Assembly (NCBI GenBank): GCA_037962975.1
Contig: CM075674.1
Coordinates: 88,428,501 to 88,492,500, forward strand
Origin: Clitoria ternatea
Taxonomy: Eukaryota; Streptophyta; Magnoliopsida; Fabales; Fabaceae
Direction of reading: 5' to 3'
Length of the DNA: 64,000 bases
Shown here: positions 1-10,698 of the stretch, one piece after another
Layout of the letters: each line of letters begins with the position of its first letter
Position numbering within the stretch: position 1 is the stretch's first letter
Translations under genes and position numbers: made by a program
Notes under the pieces: generated by a model
Database searches by the model: none
Seen by the model: the letters and a program-made list of their open reading frames with translations, nothing else
What the model was told of the DNA's origin: nothing

Positions 1-880
1 TGGAGCTGAAAAGTTGTGATTGATACCATGTTTTTCGCAAAACCTTTCAAAGGATTGGTTTTCAAAATTTCCCCCATGATCTGTTCTAATGGATGCTATT
101 TTTGAATTTTGCTCATTTTGGATAATCTTAGCAAATTTCTTGAATGCATGATATGCTTCATTCTTATGAGCAAGAAACAAAGTCTATGTATATCTTGAAT
201 AATCATCTACAATCACTAGACCATAGTAATTACCACCAAAGCTTTTGATTTTGAAAGGTCCAAATAGATCCATGTGCAAAAGTTGTAAAGGCTTTTGAAT
301 GGAAACAATGTTTTTAGCTTGAAATGATGCCTTTACTTGTTTTCCCTTTTGACATGCATCGTAAAATTTGTTTTCAAATTTAAGCTTTGGTAAACCAATT
401 ACTAATTCTTTAGAAACAAGTTTATTCAAATGGTCTACATGTATATGAGTTATTCTTCTATGCCATAGCCAAGTTTCATCCTCTCTAGTCATGAAGCATT
501 GTACATCATTTAAGGACAAACTATCCATATCAATCATGTAAATATTATCAATTCTTTGACCTACAAACTTGATTTCCTTATTAATATTATGTTCAATTAT
601 GCAACAGTTTGATTCAAACAAAACTCTATATCCTTTATCACATAATTGACTAATGCTAAGTAAATTGTGTTTGAGGCCTTCAACATACAATACATCACTA
701 ATAGAAGTAGAAGAATTTTTACCAATGTTTCCAATGCCTAGTATTCTCCCTTTGGTGTTATCTCCATAGGTGACATTTCCTTTCCTTTTGGGAGTGAATG
801 ATGTGAATTTCCTTATGTCTCCCGTCATATGCTTTGAACACCCACTATCAAAATACCAATGGGTGTTGCTTGCCTTGAAG
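1..880 (-). pseudogene. copia protease / integrase (partial, broken)
   Basis: The - strand translation shows a protease active site of the form WYFDSGCSKHM near 860, followed by a GAG-pre-integrase segment with the HRR..H and C-x2-type finger region (about 300-480). The integrase core begins near 280 with LHMDLFGPF (first catalytic Asp) and TDHGGNF near 70 (second Asp). The catalytic Glu lies beyond the edge. The Trp expected after DDYSRYT is a TAG stop near 183, so the polyprotein is interrupted there. Upstream, a stop and frame change separate it from gag. The product would cut and insert element cDNA. This copy is not translatable as it stands. Confidence 0.82.
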
Positions 881-898
881 CATACCTACAGAATAAGA

Positions 899-2623
899 TT
901 AATTTAGAGAACTAGGTACCCATTGTATGTTGGGTCCTTTTAGGTTAGCTTGTGGTAATGTCCCTTTGGGAACCCACACCTTTCTTATAACCTTTGGTCC
1001 TAATTTTCTAACATTACAATTTGAAGAATTGTGACCTTTAAAACTACAATGATTGCATCTCATGAAAGGTGATGATGATCTCCTAGGTGGTACAAAGAAG
1101 TTTTTGTAATATTTTTTCTTTTTGGTGGAGTTGTATCCTAAACCGGTTTTATCAAGCATACATCTTTGATTTTCGAGTAATATACTTAAGTTATCTCTAC
1201 CATTTGTGAATTTTTCTAATGTTCTATTTAAGTCTAAGACTTTCTTTTCTAGATCAACACATTTCTTTGAGTATTCATATGATTTTGTCCTAGAGTATGC
1301 TTGAATATTTTTTAATTCATCTTTCAGACATTTATTTTCTTTACAAACTTCTATAAGGTCCTTCTCAAGAGTGTCAATGGTTTTTCTTGACAATTTGTAT
1401 TTACTAGAAAACTTGATAAATTTATCATACAACTCTTCAAAAGCATCTAGTAATTCATTCTTATCTAAATCAATAAAACTTACCTCATCATCTTCTTCTT
1501 GGTGATTTGCCATTAAGCAAAGATTTGCTTCTTCATTTTTGGACTCATCAGAACTACTTACATCGTTTTCATCCCAAGCGATGTAAACTCTTCTTCTTCC
1601 TCTGTTCTCCTTGCTCTTATTCTTAAGATTTGGGCAATCCGCCTTAAAGTGTCCTTCCTTGCCATATTCGAAACAACCTGGTGAAGAAGAGGATTCATTA
1701 GAAGTTGGTTTCTTGCCTTGGGGTTTGAAGTTCTTTTGGAATCTTTTGTTTTTTATAAATTTTCCAAATCTCTTCACAAACAAACCAAATTCTTCTTTTT
1801 CGTCAAGGTCACTGCATGATTTTTCTTCATGTGTAGAAGTGGCCTTGAGAGCTAAGCCTTTCTTCTTGGAGGATTTTTCTTCTTCCTCCGCTTGCTTCAA
1901 ATCCCTTAATTCTTGCTCTTGCTCTTGAAGCTTTCCAAAGAGTGTGGCAAGAGACATCTCGTTGATACTTGGGGATTATTTGATGGCAATAACAAGGGGT
2001 TGCCATTCCCTACTAAGACTTTTTAACACTTTATGCACAAGCTCTTTGTTAGTATATACTTTTCCAAGAGTAATAAGGTGATTTATTATAAGTGTAAATC
2101 TCTTTTGTATTTCTACAATGGTTTCTCTAGAGTTTATCCTAAAACTCTCATATTGACTAGTTAAGGTACTAATCTTGGAGTCTTTTACATCACTAGTACC
2201 TTCACGAGTTACTTGTAAAGTATCCCATATTTCCTTAGCGGATTGATAAGTCATTATTCTAAAAAATTCATTGGGACCTAATGCCATAGTGATGAGATTT
2301 TTAGCCTTATAGCCGTATTGCACTTTCTTCTCCTCATCACTAGTCCATTCTTCTATAGGTTTTTCAACATTTTTATCATTGACAGTATGCATGGGTGTAT
2401 AAGGACCATTTTCAATGGCATTCCAAATTCTTAAATCAATAGATTGAATAAAGATTTTCATTCTTTCCTTCCAAAAGGCATAGCCTTCCCCATTGAAAGC
2501 GGGAGGTCTATTTATGGCACCACCTTCGGGAAAAAGGTTTAGAGAACTTGAGGCCATCTTATCTCTTGAAGCTGCTAAGCTTGATCTACCAAGAGTCAAG
2601 CTCTGATACCACTTGTTATTCAA
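899..2623 (-). pseudogene. copia gag (nonsense-interrupted)
   Basis: The reading frame starts at 2,623 and covers a UBN2/DUF4219-like gag: FNGEGYAFWKERMK near the N terminus, then an EIWDTL motif. A TAA at 1,976-1,978 interrupts it, and translation in the same frame resumes six codons before the ATG at 1,957. The second half has a coiled-coil acidic region and two CCHC-type knuckles. In the first (CFEYGKEGHFKADC) the second zinc ligand is Tyr instead of Cys. The second (CNHCSFKGHNSSNC) keeps all ligands. Gag would form the particle shell and bind RNA. Confidence 0.82.
2600..2611 (-). other. Primer-binding site, initiator tRNA-Met type
   Basis: The - strand reads TGGTATCAGAGC, the usual plant PBS complementary to the 3' end of initiator tRNA-Met. 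It lies two bases inside the LTR end (LTR ...AATAACA, then AG, then PBS) and directly upstream of gag. This fixes the LTR edge at 2,614 and the element orientation. Confidence 0.9.
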
Positions 2624-3383
2624 GTGGCCTCAATACTCAAGAGGGGGGTGAATTGAGTTTTTAAAACTTTGCTTGGACTGCCTTTGAACTTGATTCTTTT
2701 ATCACAAGTTTAAAGATTATGCAGGTGAAATCACGTTTAATGCAAGAGACAATACAAAACAAGAGGTGTACGTAGCTGAGACAATTTGTCAAACACTTGG
2801 TGTGCAATATTCAAAGTTAACTAATTCAAGCAAGCTTAAGTATATAAACCACAATCAACCAACACCAATCAATTAAGTGCAGTATATGAATGTAAAAGAG
2901 TAAAGGAGAAGAGCTTACAAACCGATTTAACGAGTTCCACCAACCCGGGTGTACGTCTCGTCTTCAAGCAATCCACTTGAAGGATTTCCATTATTGAGAT
3001 TTAGAGATTATAAGCTATGAGAAATTGCAGCTTCCTAGTATACCACACTCAAGAACTCAATCCTCACTAGCACAAGGGTAACCCACCCAATCTCTCAAAC
3101 TCTCAATACCCAAAGGTTGAACCCCAACCTTTGTGACCACTCAACCTAGAGTGAAAATCTTTGTGTTTGGTGTAGTGTTTACAAGCAAGTAACTCTCTTA
3201 ATAGAGTAGATATACAAATGAAGGCTCACACTATTTCTAACTCTCAACAAGAGAGAATATACAAGTTTAAGCTCTAAGTTTCAGAAAAAATGAAACTATA
3301 CTAGAATAGAACTCACAAGGCTCAAGAATTGATTTCCTTTTGATGGATTTATGTGTTGCATTGAGTAGCTTGAAGGAGTCTTG

Positions 3384-3391
3384 CATTTATA
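3384..3391 (-). promoter_or_regulatory. TATA box of the copia LTR
   Basis: The - strand reads CTCTATAAATGCAAG, a good plant TATA context. It lies just downstream (in transcription) of the palindrome array and points toward gag. Confidence 0.6.
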
Positions 3392-3510
3392 GAGCTTGGA
3401 GATGAGCATAATGGAGTTCCTAGCCGTTGCAAGTCATGGGTGCCTGTGATCTATGGAGAAATGAGTTGGTTTCCACTTAAAAAGCACTTTCCCCAATTTC
3501 TGGCACTATA

Positions 3511-3906
3511 GTAATCGATTACGCTTTGAGCTGTAATCGATTACACTTTGAAATCTTTAGTGTAATTCGCATTGTAATCAATTAGCCTATCCCTAGTAAT
3601 CGATTAGCTTCAATTCAGAGACTTGGTAATCGATTATGCTTCATCTTGTAATCGACTAGGACTGGTACCTGATGCATTTAATTTGATTACGTAGCTTTGT
3701 AATTGATTGTCCTTGTATATAATCGATTAGTTGTCTTTCCAGGAGCTTTGTAATCAATTGCATGTGTCCTGTAATCGATTAGCTTAAATACCTGATGCAT
3801 TTAATTCAAACAGAGGTTCAGTAATCGATGAGTCTTGTTGGTGTAATCGATTAGTGTACAAATAGAAGCTATCTAATCGATTATCCTTGTCGTCGTAATC
3901 GATTAG
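3511..3906. repeat. Array of TAATCGATTA-like palindromes in the U3
   Basis: Fourteen copies of a 10-12 bp motif centred on ATCGAT, mostly written gTAATCGATTAg/c, lie at about 3,511, 3,533, 3,574, 3,596, 3,626, 3,648, 3,699, 3,720, 3,750, 3,771, 3,821, 3,843, 3,873 and 3,895. Spacing is irregular at about 20-50 bp. Intervening sequence is not repeated apart from a gatgcatttaatt block seen twice, so this is a motif cluster and not a simple tandem repeat. Each core is self-complementary. The cluster lies 120-520 bp upstream of the LTR TATA box. Confidence 0.85.
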
Positions 3907-4119
3907 CCTGCGTGTTTTTGCAGGTCTGAGGCTGTTTCTTGTTTCTTCAAGAGTTTCTTCAATATTCCTTTGTCATTATCAAAATCTGTGAACCTGAAAG
4001 CATATTCAAACACATACTCGATGACTTTTGGCAAGAAGTAAACAGCCAAATGGTGTTGTCCTAATACTAGAAAATTTAAGGAGAAGCATCTGGAACATGG
4101 CAGGAAGATAAACGGCATA

Positions 4120-4770
4120 ACCTAGGAGTTGATACCTGAAGCCTTGAAAGAAAATAAACGATATATGAGGTTGCCTTGACATTTAGAGGAGCCTAAGAAT
4201 GAGTATCTGAGGCTTTGACATAAAATAGATAACAGGGGGATGCCCCTCACTAATTTTGATTAAAGTAGCCTAGGGAAGGATACCTGAGGCTTTAACACGA
4301 AATAAATGACTGGGGGGATGCCCCTGGCTGATTTTGATCTAAATAGCCTAGGGAAGGATACTTGAGGCTTTGACATGAAATAAATGACTGGGGGGATGCC
4401 CCTGACTGATTTTGATCTAAATAGCCTAGGGAAGGATACCTGAGGCTTTAACATGAAAATAAATAACTAGGGGGATGCCCCTGACTGATTTTGGTTAGAA
4501 TAGCCTAGAGAATGATACCTGAGGCTTTGACATGAAATAAATGACTGGGGGATTCCCCTGACTGATTTTGGTTGAAATAGCCTAGGGAAGGATACCCGAG
4601 GCTTTAGCATGGAATAAATGATTAGGGGGATGCCCTTGACTAGTTTGACTGGATGACATAGCTTAGGAATAGGTACCTGAAGCTTTTGAAGAAAAATAAA
4701 TGACTGGGGAATGCCCCTGACATGGTTTGAGTAGCCTAGGGATGGATACCTGAGGCTTGGACATGAAGTA
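4120..4770. repeat. Tandem repeat, ~78 bp unit, 8-9 copies
   Basis: Units start at about 4,120, 4,191, 4,268, 4,346, 4,424, 4,503, 4,580, 4,661 and 4,734. Each begins GCCTAGGGAAGGATACCTGA and contains ATAAATGACTGGGGG(G)ATGCCCCTGA. Copies differ by about 5-20%. The array lies beyond the pol stop codon of the Ogre-type element, in the place where such elements carry fast-changing tandem repeats. The short open frames across it are produced by the repeat and are not genes. Confidence 0.9.
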
Positions 4771-5435
4771 AGACGTAAGAGAGATATCTCTGCCACTGTG
4801 ACTTACGGTGGAGGATAAAATTTTGACATTTATAAGAGAAAATTAAATTATATAAAACATGAGATTTATACTCACGAAGAATGTGTTTGAGGTTAAGACT
4901 TTTGAAAGAATGAGATTTAAAGGAAACTAACTTTTTGGTCATATGACTTCACTGAAGGTTCCAAGTGAATACAACAATTCCCTTTTTATATTTTAGTAAA
5001 TTACCTTCCTTGGGGTTAGGTGATGAACTAACTGAAACTGTTGATCTTGACTTTTCATGGGGAACATTTGTCCTTATTGTAACCTTAACCCTGCATGGAA
5101 GAAATAGTCAAGTGGAAAATCAAAGATTAATGATCTCGTCTCCTGGGTGACAACCATAATCCTTGTGGGACTCGTCATTACTCATGGCAGAGCGGAATAT
5201 CCTTGATTACCAAGGGTTGTGTAATTGGGAAGTATCAAGCTTGTTTGAGATTGAAAATATGCTTTTCATATTTTTTTATTAAAAATATATTTTCACAAAA
5301 TGCATGCAAATGAAACCTAACAAAACAAGAATTGGAACTGAAATCGAGAATTCCATATGTTTACTTGGGAAATTACAAGTTTGCATCATAATTTCAATCC
5401 AAACTTTTGGAGGACATAACGACTACCCTATCTTT
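4771..5435 (-). other. Remaining 3' non-coding region of the Ogre-type element
   Basis: No coding sequence is seen. AT-rich, non-repetitive DNA lies between the pol stop codon and the 78 bp array. No polypurine tract or 3' LTR could be located here. The 3' LTR is probably beyond the inserted copia element, to the left of the window. Confidence 0.6.
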
Positions 5436-6818
5436 TCAAGCATAATACTTCTTGACTGCATCTGAATTGACTGGGAAAGATAACTCTTCACCATCCATGT
5501 TTGTCAAAATTAAAGCTCCTCCAAAAAAGGCTTTCTTTATAACAAATGGTCCTTCATAATTTGGCCTCCATTTGCCTCTGTGATCATTTTGATTTGGCAA
5601 GATCTTCTTTAGTACCAAATCACCTTCATGAAATTGACGAGGTCGCACTTTCTTTTCGTATGCCTTCTTCATACACTTTTGGTATAACTGCCCATGACAG
5701 AGGGTAGTTAACATTTTCCCGTCAATTAAATTTAGTTGGTCATACCAGGATCGAACCCATTCAGCTTCTTCTAACTTGGCATCCATGATTACTTTTAAAG
5801 ATGGAATTTCCACTTCTATTGGTAAAACAGCTTCCATACCATACACCAATGAGAAGGGTGTTGCCCCTGTTGAAGTTTGTACAGAGGTACGATACCCGTG
5901 TAAAGCAAAAGGAAGCAATTCACTCCAGTCTTTGTAGGTTTCAGCCATCTTTTGTATGATTTTCTTTATATTTTTGTTAGCAGCTTCCACTGCTTCATTC
6001 ATCTTAGGTCTGTATGGAGATGAATTGAGGTGTTTGATTTTGAATTCCTCGTAGAGTTCATCCATCATTTTATTATTTAGGTTTGTGTCATTATCAGTGA
6101 TGATCTGATTTGGTAAACCATATCTGCAAATCAATTCTCTCTTGATGAATTTGACCACAACATTTTTAGTCACGCTGGTGTAGGAAGATGCTTCAACCCC
6201 CTTAGTGAAGTAATCAATGGCCACAAGGATAAAATGATGCCCATTTGATGCTTTTGGTTCAATGGGACCAATAACATCTATGCCCCATATAGCAAAAGGC
6301 CAAGGCATAGTTAGAACGTGCAAAGAAGATGGTGGTGCATGAATGTTGTCCACATAGGTTTGACACTTGTAACATTTCTTGGCATAGTTATGACAATCAT
6401 TTTCCATCGTCATCCAATAATATCCAGATCTGAGAATTTTTCTTGCCATCGAATGCCCATTTGCATGTGTTCTGAAAGGTTCTTCATGAACATCCTTCAT
6501 GATTTTGTTAGCTTCCGTCACGTCTACGCAACGAAGGAGAACAGAATCATAATTCCTTTTATAAAGTGTATCCCCAGTTATAAAGAAATTCACGGCCAGA
6601 CGCCTGAGGGTTCTTTTGTCATTTTCTGAAACACTAGGGGGATATTCTTGATTTTGAATATAATTTTTGATGTCATGAAACCATGGTTTCCCATCAAGCT
6701 CTTCTTCTATCAGATGACAATATGCAGGTTCGAGACATCTTTCAATCTTAATGAAGGGCATGTCACATTCCCTACTCACATTGAACATGGAAGCCAACGT
6801 GGCCAAAGCATCAGCCAA
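5436..6818 (-). pseudogene. Integrase domain of the Ogre-type pol
   Basis: This is the longest uninterrupted part of pol (460 codons). It shows the HHCC zinc finger (H-H near residues 118-122, C-x2-C near 147-150), the DDE core with first Asp in GIDVIGP, second Asp in ITDND and the Glu in VEAANKN, and the GKWRPNYEGPFVIKK C-terminal domain. The residue before AVEAAN is Glu where related elements usually have Gly. The initiating Met shown by the frame is not a real start: the frame continues upstream through a TAG at 6,819-6,821 into RNase H. The product would insert element cDNA. Confidence 0.85.
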
Positions 6819-8865
6819 CTAGTTATCATCCCGAGGAATATGATGAAAAGAGACTTCATCAAACCCTTTGATTAGTTCCATGATGTGGGCTTGATAAGGA
6901 ATCAATTTGTCATCTCTAGTACCCCATTCTTCTTTCAGTTGATGAATCACCAAGGCAGAATCTTCGTATATTTGTAGAGATTTCACCTTTGCTTCAAGTG
7001 CCGCCTGAATCCCCAAAGCACAAGCTTCATATTCTGCAATATTATTAGTATAATCAAAACAAAGTCTGGCAGTGAATGGGAAAAGCTTGTTATCTGGTGA
7101 GATTAGGATGGCTCTAATCCCATGCCCCAGTGTATTCAAAGCCCCGTCAAACATCAAAATCCAAGTTCTGTAAGGACAATCTTTCTCTTCTGACAACATC
7201 ATAATATTTTTGTCAGGAAATTCGAATGACATTGGTTGGTATTCTTTTAGGGGATGGTGGGCCAAGTGATCAGCTAAAGCACTCCCTCTTACAGCTTTTT
7301 AGGTGATATGAATGATATCATACTCAGTCAAAAGAACCTGCCAACGAGCTATTCTTCCCGTCAGAGCTGGTTTTTCAAAGATGTACTTAATTGGGTCTAT
7401 CTTAGATATCAACCAAGTAGTATAAGATAACATGTATTGCCTTAGGCGACGAGCAGCCCATGCTAATGCACAACAAGTTCGTTCCACAGTGGAATATCAT
7501 GCTTCGCACTCAGTGAAATTCTTGCTCAAATAGTAAATAGCATGCTTTTTTCTCCCAGACTTATCATGTTGTCCCAGTACAGAACCCATAGATTCATCTA
7601 TTACTGTCAAATACAACAAGAGTGGTCTTCCCAGGGTTAGAGGAACCAAGATCGGTGGGGATTGCAAGTATTGTTTTATTTGGTCAAAGGCCTTCTGGCA
7701 GTCATCATTCCATTGTGATGGTTGATTTTTACGAAGCAACTTAAAGATTGGATTACATACAGCTGTTAGTTAAGAAATGAAACGAGCTATGTAATTCAAC
7801 CTTCCAAGGAATCGTCGTACTTCTTTTTTAGTGCTAGGAGTAGGCATTTCCATGATTGCCTTTACTTTATCGGGATCCACTTCGATACCTCTCTCACTGA
7901 CAATGAAACCAAGCAACCTTCCAGAGCTAGCCCCAAAAGTGCATTTAGCCGGATTTAACCTGAGTTTGAATTTTCTCAGGCGTTCAAAGAGCTTTCGTAG
8001 GTCAATCAAGTGACCCTCTTCAGATTTAGATTTGGCAATAATATCATCCACATAGACCTCTATCTCTTTATGCATCATGTCATGAAATAGAGTTACCATT
8101 GCTCTTTGGTAAGTGGCACTGACATTTTTTAATCCAAAAGACATCACTTTGTAACAGAAGGTTCCCCACAAAGTAATGAAAGTGGTTTTTTCCATGTCTT
8201 CTGGTACCATCTTGATTTGGTTATACCCAGAAAATCCATCCATAAATGAAAAAATGGAATGTTGGGCTGTGTTATCAACAAGAACATCAACATGTTATAA
8301 TGGAAAGTCATCCTTTGGACTAGCTTTATTCAAATCCCGGTAATCAACACACATTCATACCTTCCCATCCTTCTTCAGGACCGAAACGATATTGGCCACC
8401 CATTCAGGGTATTTGGAGACAGCCAAGAACCCAGTATCCAACTGTTTGGTTATCTCTTCTTTAATCTTCAAGAGCATTTATGGCTTCATCCTTCTTAACT
8501 TTTGCTTTATGGGGACGCAACCGGGTTTTAATGGCAACTTGTGTTCAATGATGCAGTTATCTAATCCTGGCATATCTTGATACGACCAAACAAACACATC
8601 ACTGAATTCGACCAACAATTCTATTAATTCCCTCATATGTTCTCTCCTCAAAGAGGTGCCGATCTTGATTTCTTGTTTGTTTTCTTCACTCTCTAAATTT
8701 ATGACTTCAACAATTTCTAGATAGGGAGAAATTTCTTTATTTTCCTGATCTAACAGCCTTAGTAATTCAGGGGAAGGTTCATCGGACTTTTCGTCCTCTT
8801 TGCTTGTTGGATTAAAATCATGATGGGAGAAAGCAATCTTATTATTTTGGAATTCAATTTCAGAT
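6819..8865 (-). pseudogene. RT, RNase H and archaeal-type RNase H of the Ogre-type pol
   Basis: One reading frame runs without a frameshift from 8,864 into integrase and is broken only by stops: three in the RT N-terminal part (about 8,475, 8,354 and 8,280), then 7,770, 7,497, 7,299 (approximate codon positions) and the TAG before integrase. Visible motifs are FSFMDGFSGYNQI, the catalytic EVYVDDIIAK, LLGFIVSERGIE, the first RNase H (ending ARWQVLLTEYDI), and a second RNase H with FDGA, NNIAEYEA, EDSALVIHQL and LADALA. The second domain keeps its acidic residues. The original enzyme copies RNA to DNA and degrades the RNA strand. Confidence 0.85.
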
Positions 8866-9034
8866 CTACAATTTATCTAATATAAAAAGGCAAAATAAAG
8901 AAAATAATAATTGAACTTAACATTTATTTATTTGAAATGATAAAGGAAACATGTTTTGCCCTTATTAAAATTCATCCTAAGGCTTTAGGCATAGCCAAAG
9001 GATTCAAACAAAAACCTACAAAGTGAACAATTAC
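8866..9034 (-). other. Candidate intron between protease and RT (Ogre-type)
   Basis: Read on the - strand, the donor is TTTCAAA|GTAATTG and the acceptor TTGTAG|ATCTGAA, 169 bp apart. Removing it joins AA from the left exon to A on the right (phase 2) and puts the gag-protease frame (codons in step with 9,741) exactly in step with the RT frame (8,864). Without removal the frames do not match. Ogre elements are known for a spliced intron at this place. The splice itself is inferred. Confidence 0.7.
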
Positions 9035-10671
9035 TTTGAAATGATCTCTAGAAGCTCAACGGCTTCCCAATTACATAGCTCAGTATCTGAAGGACAAAGG
9101 TAAATCAAGTCTTCTTCTCTCTTGGACTCATCTTCGACTACCGCCACTTGGTCTGGAGATGTCAAGCCTGCGCTCCTGAAGCTTTGGTAAAGGTCACAGA
9201 TAGGGATCCTCGCAGTTAGGGGTTCTCAGTTTTCTAACCGTGCAAGTCATTTTTCTCTTTTATCTACGAAAACCTTCACTCTTTCCATTGGAGATGGATG
9301 ATATCCCAGCCCAAAGCCGTTCTTGTTCTCCTTAACTAATAATGGTTCTACTCCTCCATCAAGCATCTTCCCAAGCCCTTTCTCTGGCTGGAATCCAGAT
9401 TTCATCATCACTTCAGCCGCCATCATAGAAGCTTTGGAAGGACGAGGTAGTTGTAACCCTTCGCTCACATAAGTGGTGTGAGAAATTTCCAATGATTGGA
9501 AGGAAGTCTTGAGACTTTCTTCGGCTGCTTCTATATATGGAGTTGACATGGGCTTGCTGATAAGGAAATCTCCCTCACCAGAAATAATGATTAGCTTGAT
9601 GTTTACCATAAATTTGAGTTTTTGATGAAGGGTAGATGGAACCACACCGGTAGAATGTATCCAAGGCCTCCCCAATAGGCAGTTATAAGCAGGATTGATA
9701 TCCATCACTTGAAACAATACATTGAAGGTGCATGGGCCCACTTAGATAGGGATCTCAATATCTCCAATGACCTCTCTCCGAGTACCGTCAAAAGCTTTTA
9801 CCACCATTGAGCTCGGCTTTATATGTGTCCCATCAAAAGGTAGTTGATTTAAAGTAGACTTTGGCATGATATTCAGAGAGGAGCCATTGTCAACTAGGAC
9901 CTTGGCTAAGATATAATCCTGACACTTGACAGAGATGTGTAATGCCTTATTATGACCTCTCCCTTCAGCAGGTATCTCTTCATCAGTGAAAGTTAAGTAG
10001 TCATTTGAGGTAATATGCCCCACTATCCCTTTGAACTTTTCTGGCAAAATATGTTTCGCAACATATGCTTTATTCAAGACTTTCAATAACCTTCCACGAT
10101 GTGGTTTTGAATCCAATAAGAGGGATAACAAGGATATTTTTACAAGAGTGCGATTTAACTGGTCGAGGACCTGGTATTTGCTTTGCTTAATGAATTTCAA
10201 AAATTCACAAGCATCTTCCTCTATTATTCCTTGGGGAGGGTCTTGTTCTTTATCATGACTTTCTTTTTCACTTACAGGCACATCCTCTTTTCTCAAGTTT
10301 TCAGGAGCATAAACTCGTCCGCTCCTAGTCATTCCACTTATCTCGAAAATATTGGTTATCAAGGATGACGATCATTTTAGGAGTTGAGGGATTACATCCA
10401 CCTCATACTTCCATGGTACTGCGTGGGTATCTTTGTATGAAAATGGAGATGGGGTCCTAACTGTCAAGGACGGATGATTTACGACTGGTTCGGTCAGAGG
10501 TTTCTTGGTGTAATAGACCACTAAAGGAACCGGGGTGACTGGGCTTACTGAGCCTGTACCGTGATGTCCATGGATCATGTTGACATCATTGCAAGGGTGA
10601 CGATAAACTTGTACCAGATGTGTGTCAAGTAATATTTGAATCACTTTAATAAACTTTGCATCAATGGGCAT
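9035..10671 (-). pseudogene. Protease and G-patch segment of the Ogre-type element
   Basis: The frame is in step with gag upstream. The protease is seen at KVLVDNGSSLNIMPKSTL near 9,870-9,910; the active-site triplet is D-N-G instead of D-T/S-G, a form I believe is common in this lineage. A stop at 9,742-9,744 lies inside the protease fold (before VGPCTFNV..LLGRPWIHSTG). Further on, SGFQPEKGLGK..NKNGFGLGY (about 9,290-9,400) is a G-patch-like segment, a glycine-rich RNA-binding motif. Stops follow at 9,247 and about 9,226, then a conserved stretch ending NWEAVELLEIIS that abuts the candidate intron. Confidence 0.8.
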
Positions 10672-10698
10672 CTGATTATGAATGTCCTCATTAGAACT

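Larger units (their letters stand above)
1..4002 (-). mobile_element. Ty1/copia LTR retrotransposon, 5' part
   Basis: On the - strand the order is LTR, initiator-tRNA primer-binding site, gag, protease, integrase, which is the Ty1/copia order. The element runs off the left edge inside integrase, so RT, RNase H and the 3' LTR are not in the window. It is degenerate: an in-frame stop in gag, a frame change between gag and protease, and a stop in integrase. Its outer boundary near 4,002 is uncertain because the partner LTR and the second target duplication are not visible. It lies against the 3' region of the Ogre-type element, so it probably inserted there. Confidence 0.85.
2614..4002 (-). repeat. 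5' LTR of the copia element
   Basis: The proximal end is fixed by the PBS at 2,614 (plus strand begins TG). The distal end is my estimate: CA dinucleotides at 3,921, 4,001 and 4,013 are all possible, and the partner LTR is outside the window. Within it a - strand TATA box at 3,384-3,391 separates a promoter-distal U3, which carries palindrome repeats, from about 770 bp of R-U5. Confidence 0.7.

Noticed and set aside
3511..3906. CRISPR-like array
   Set aside because: The repeated unit is a 10-12 bp palindrome with irregular 10-40 bp spacing in a plant LTR. Not a CRISPR.
4260..4796. Repetitive - strand frames with PQVSFPRLFRSKS-type repeats
   Set aside because: Produced by the 78 bp tandem repeat, whose period is a multiple of three in several units.
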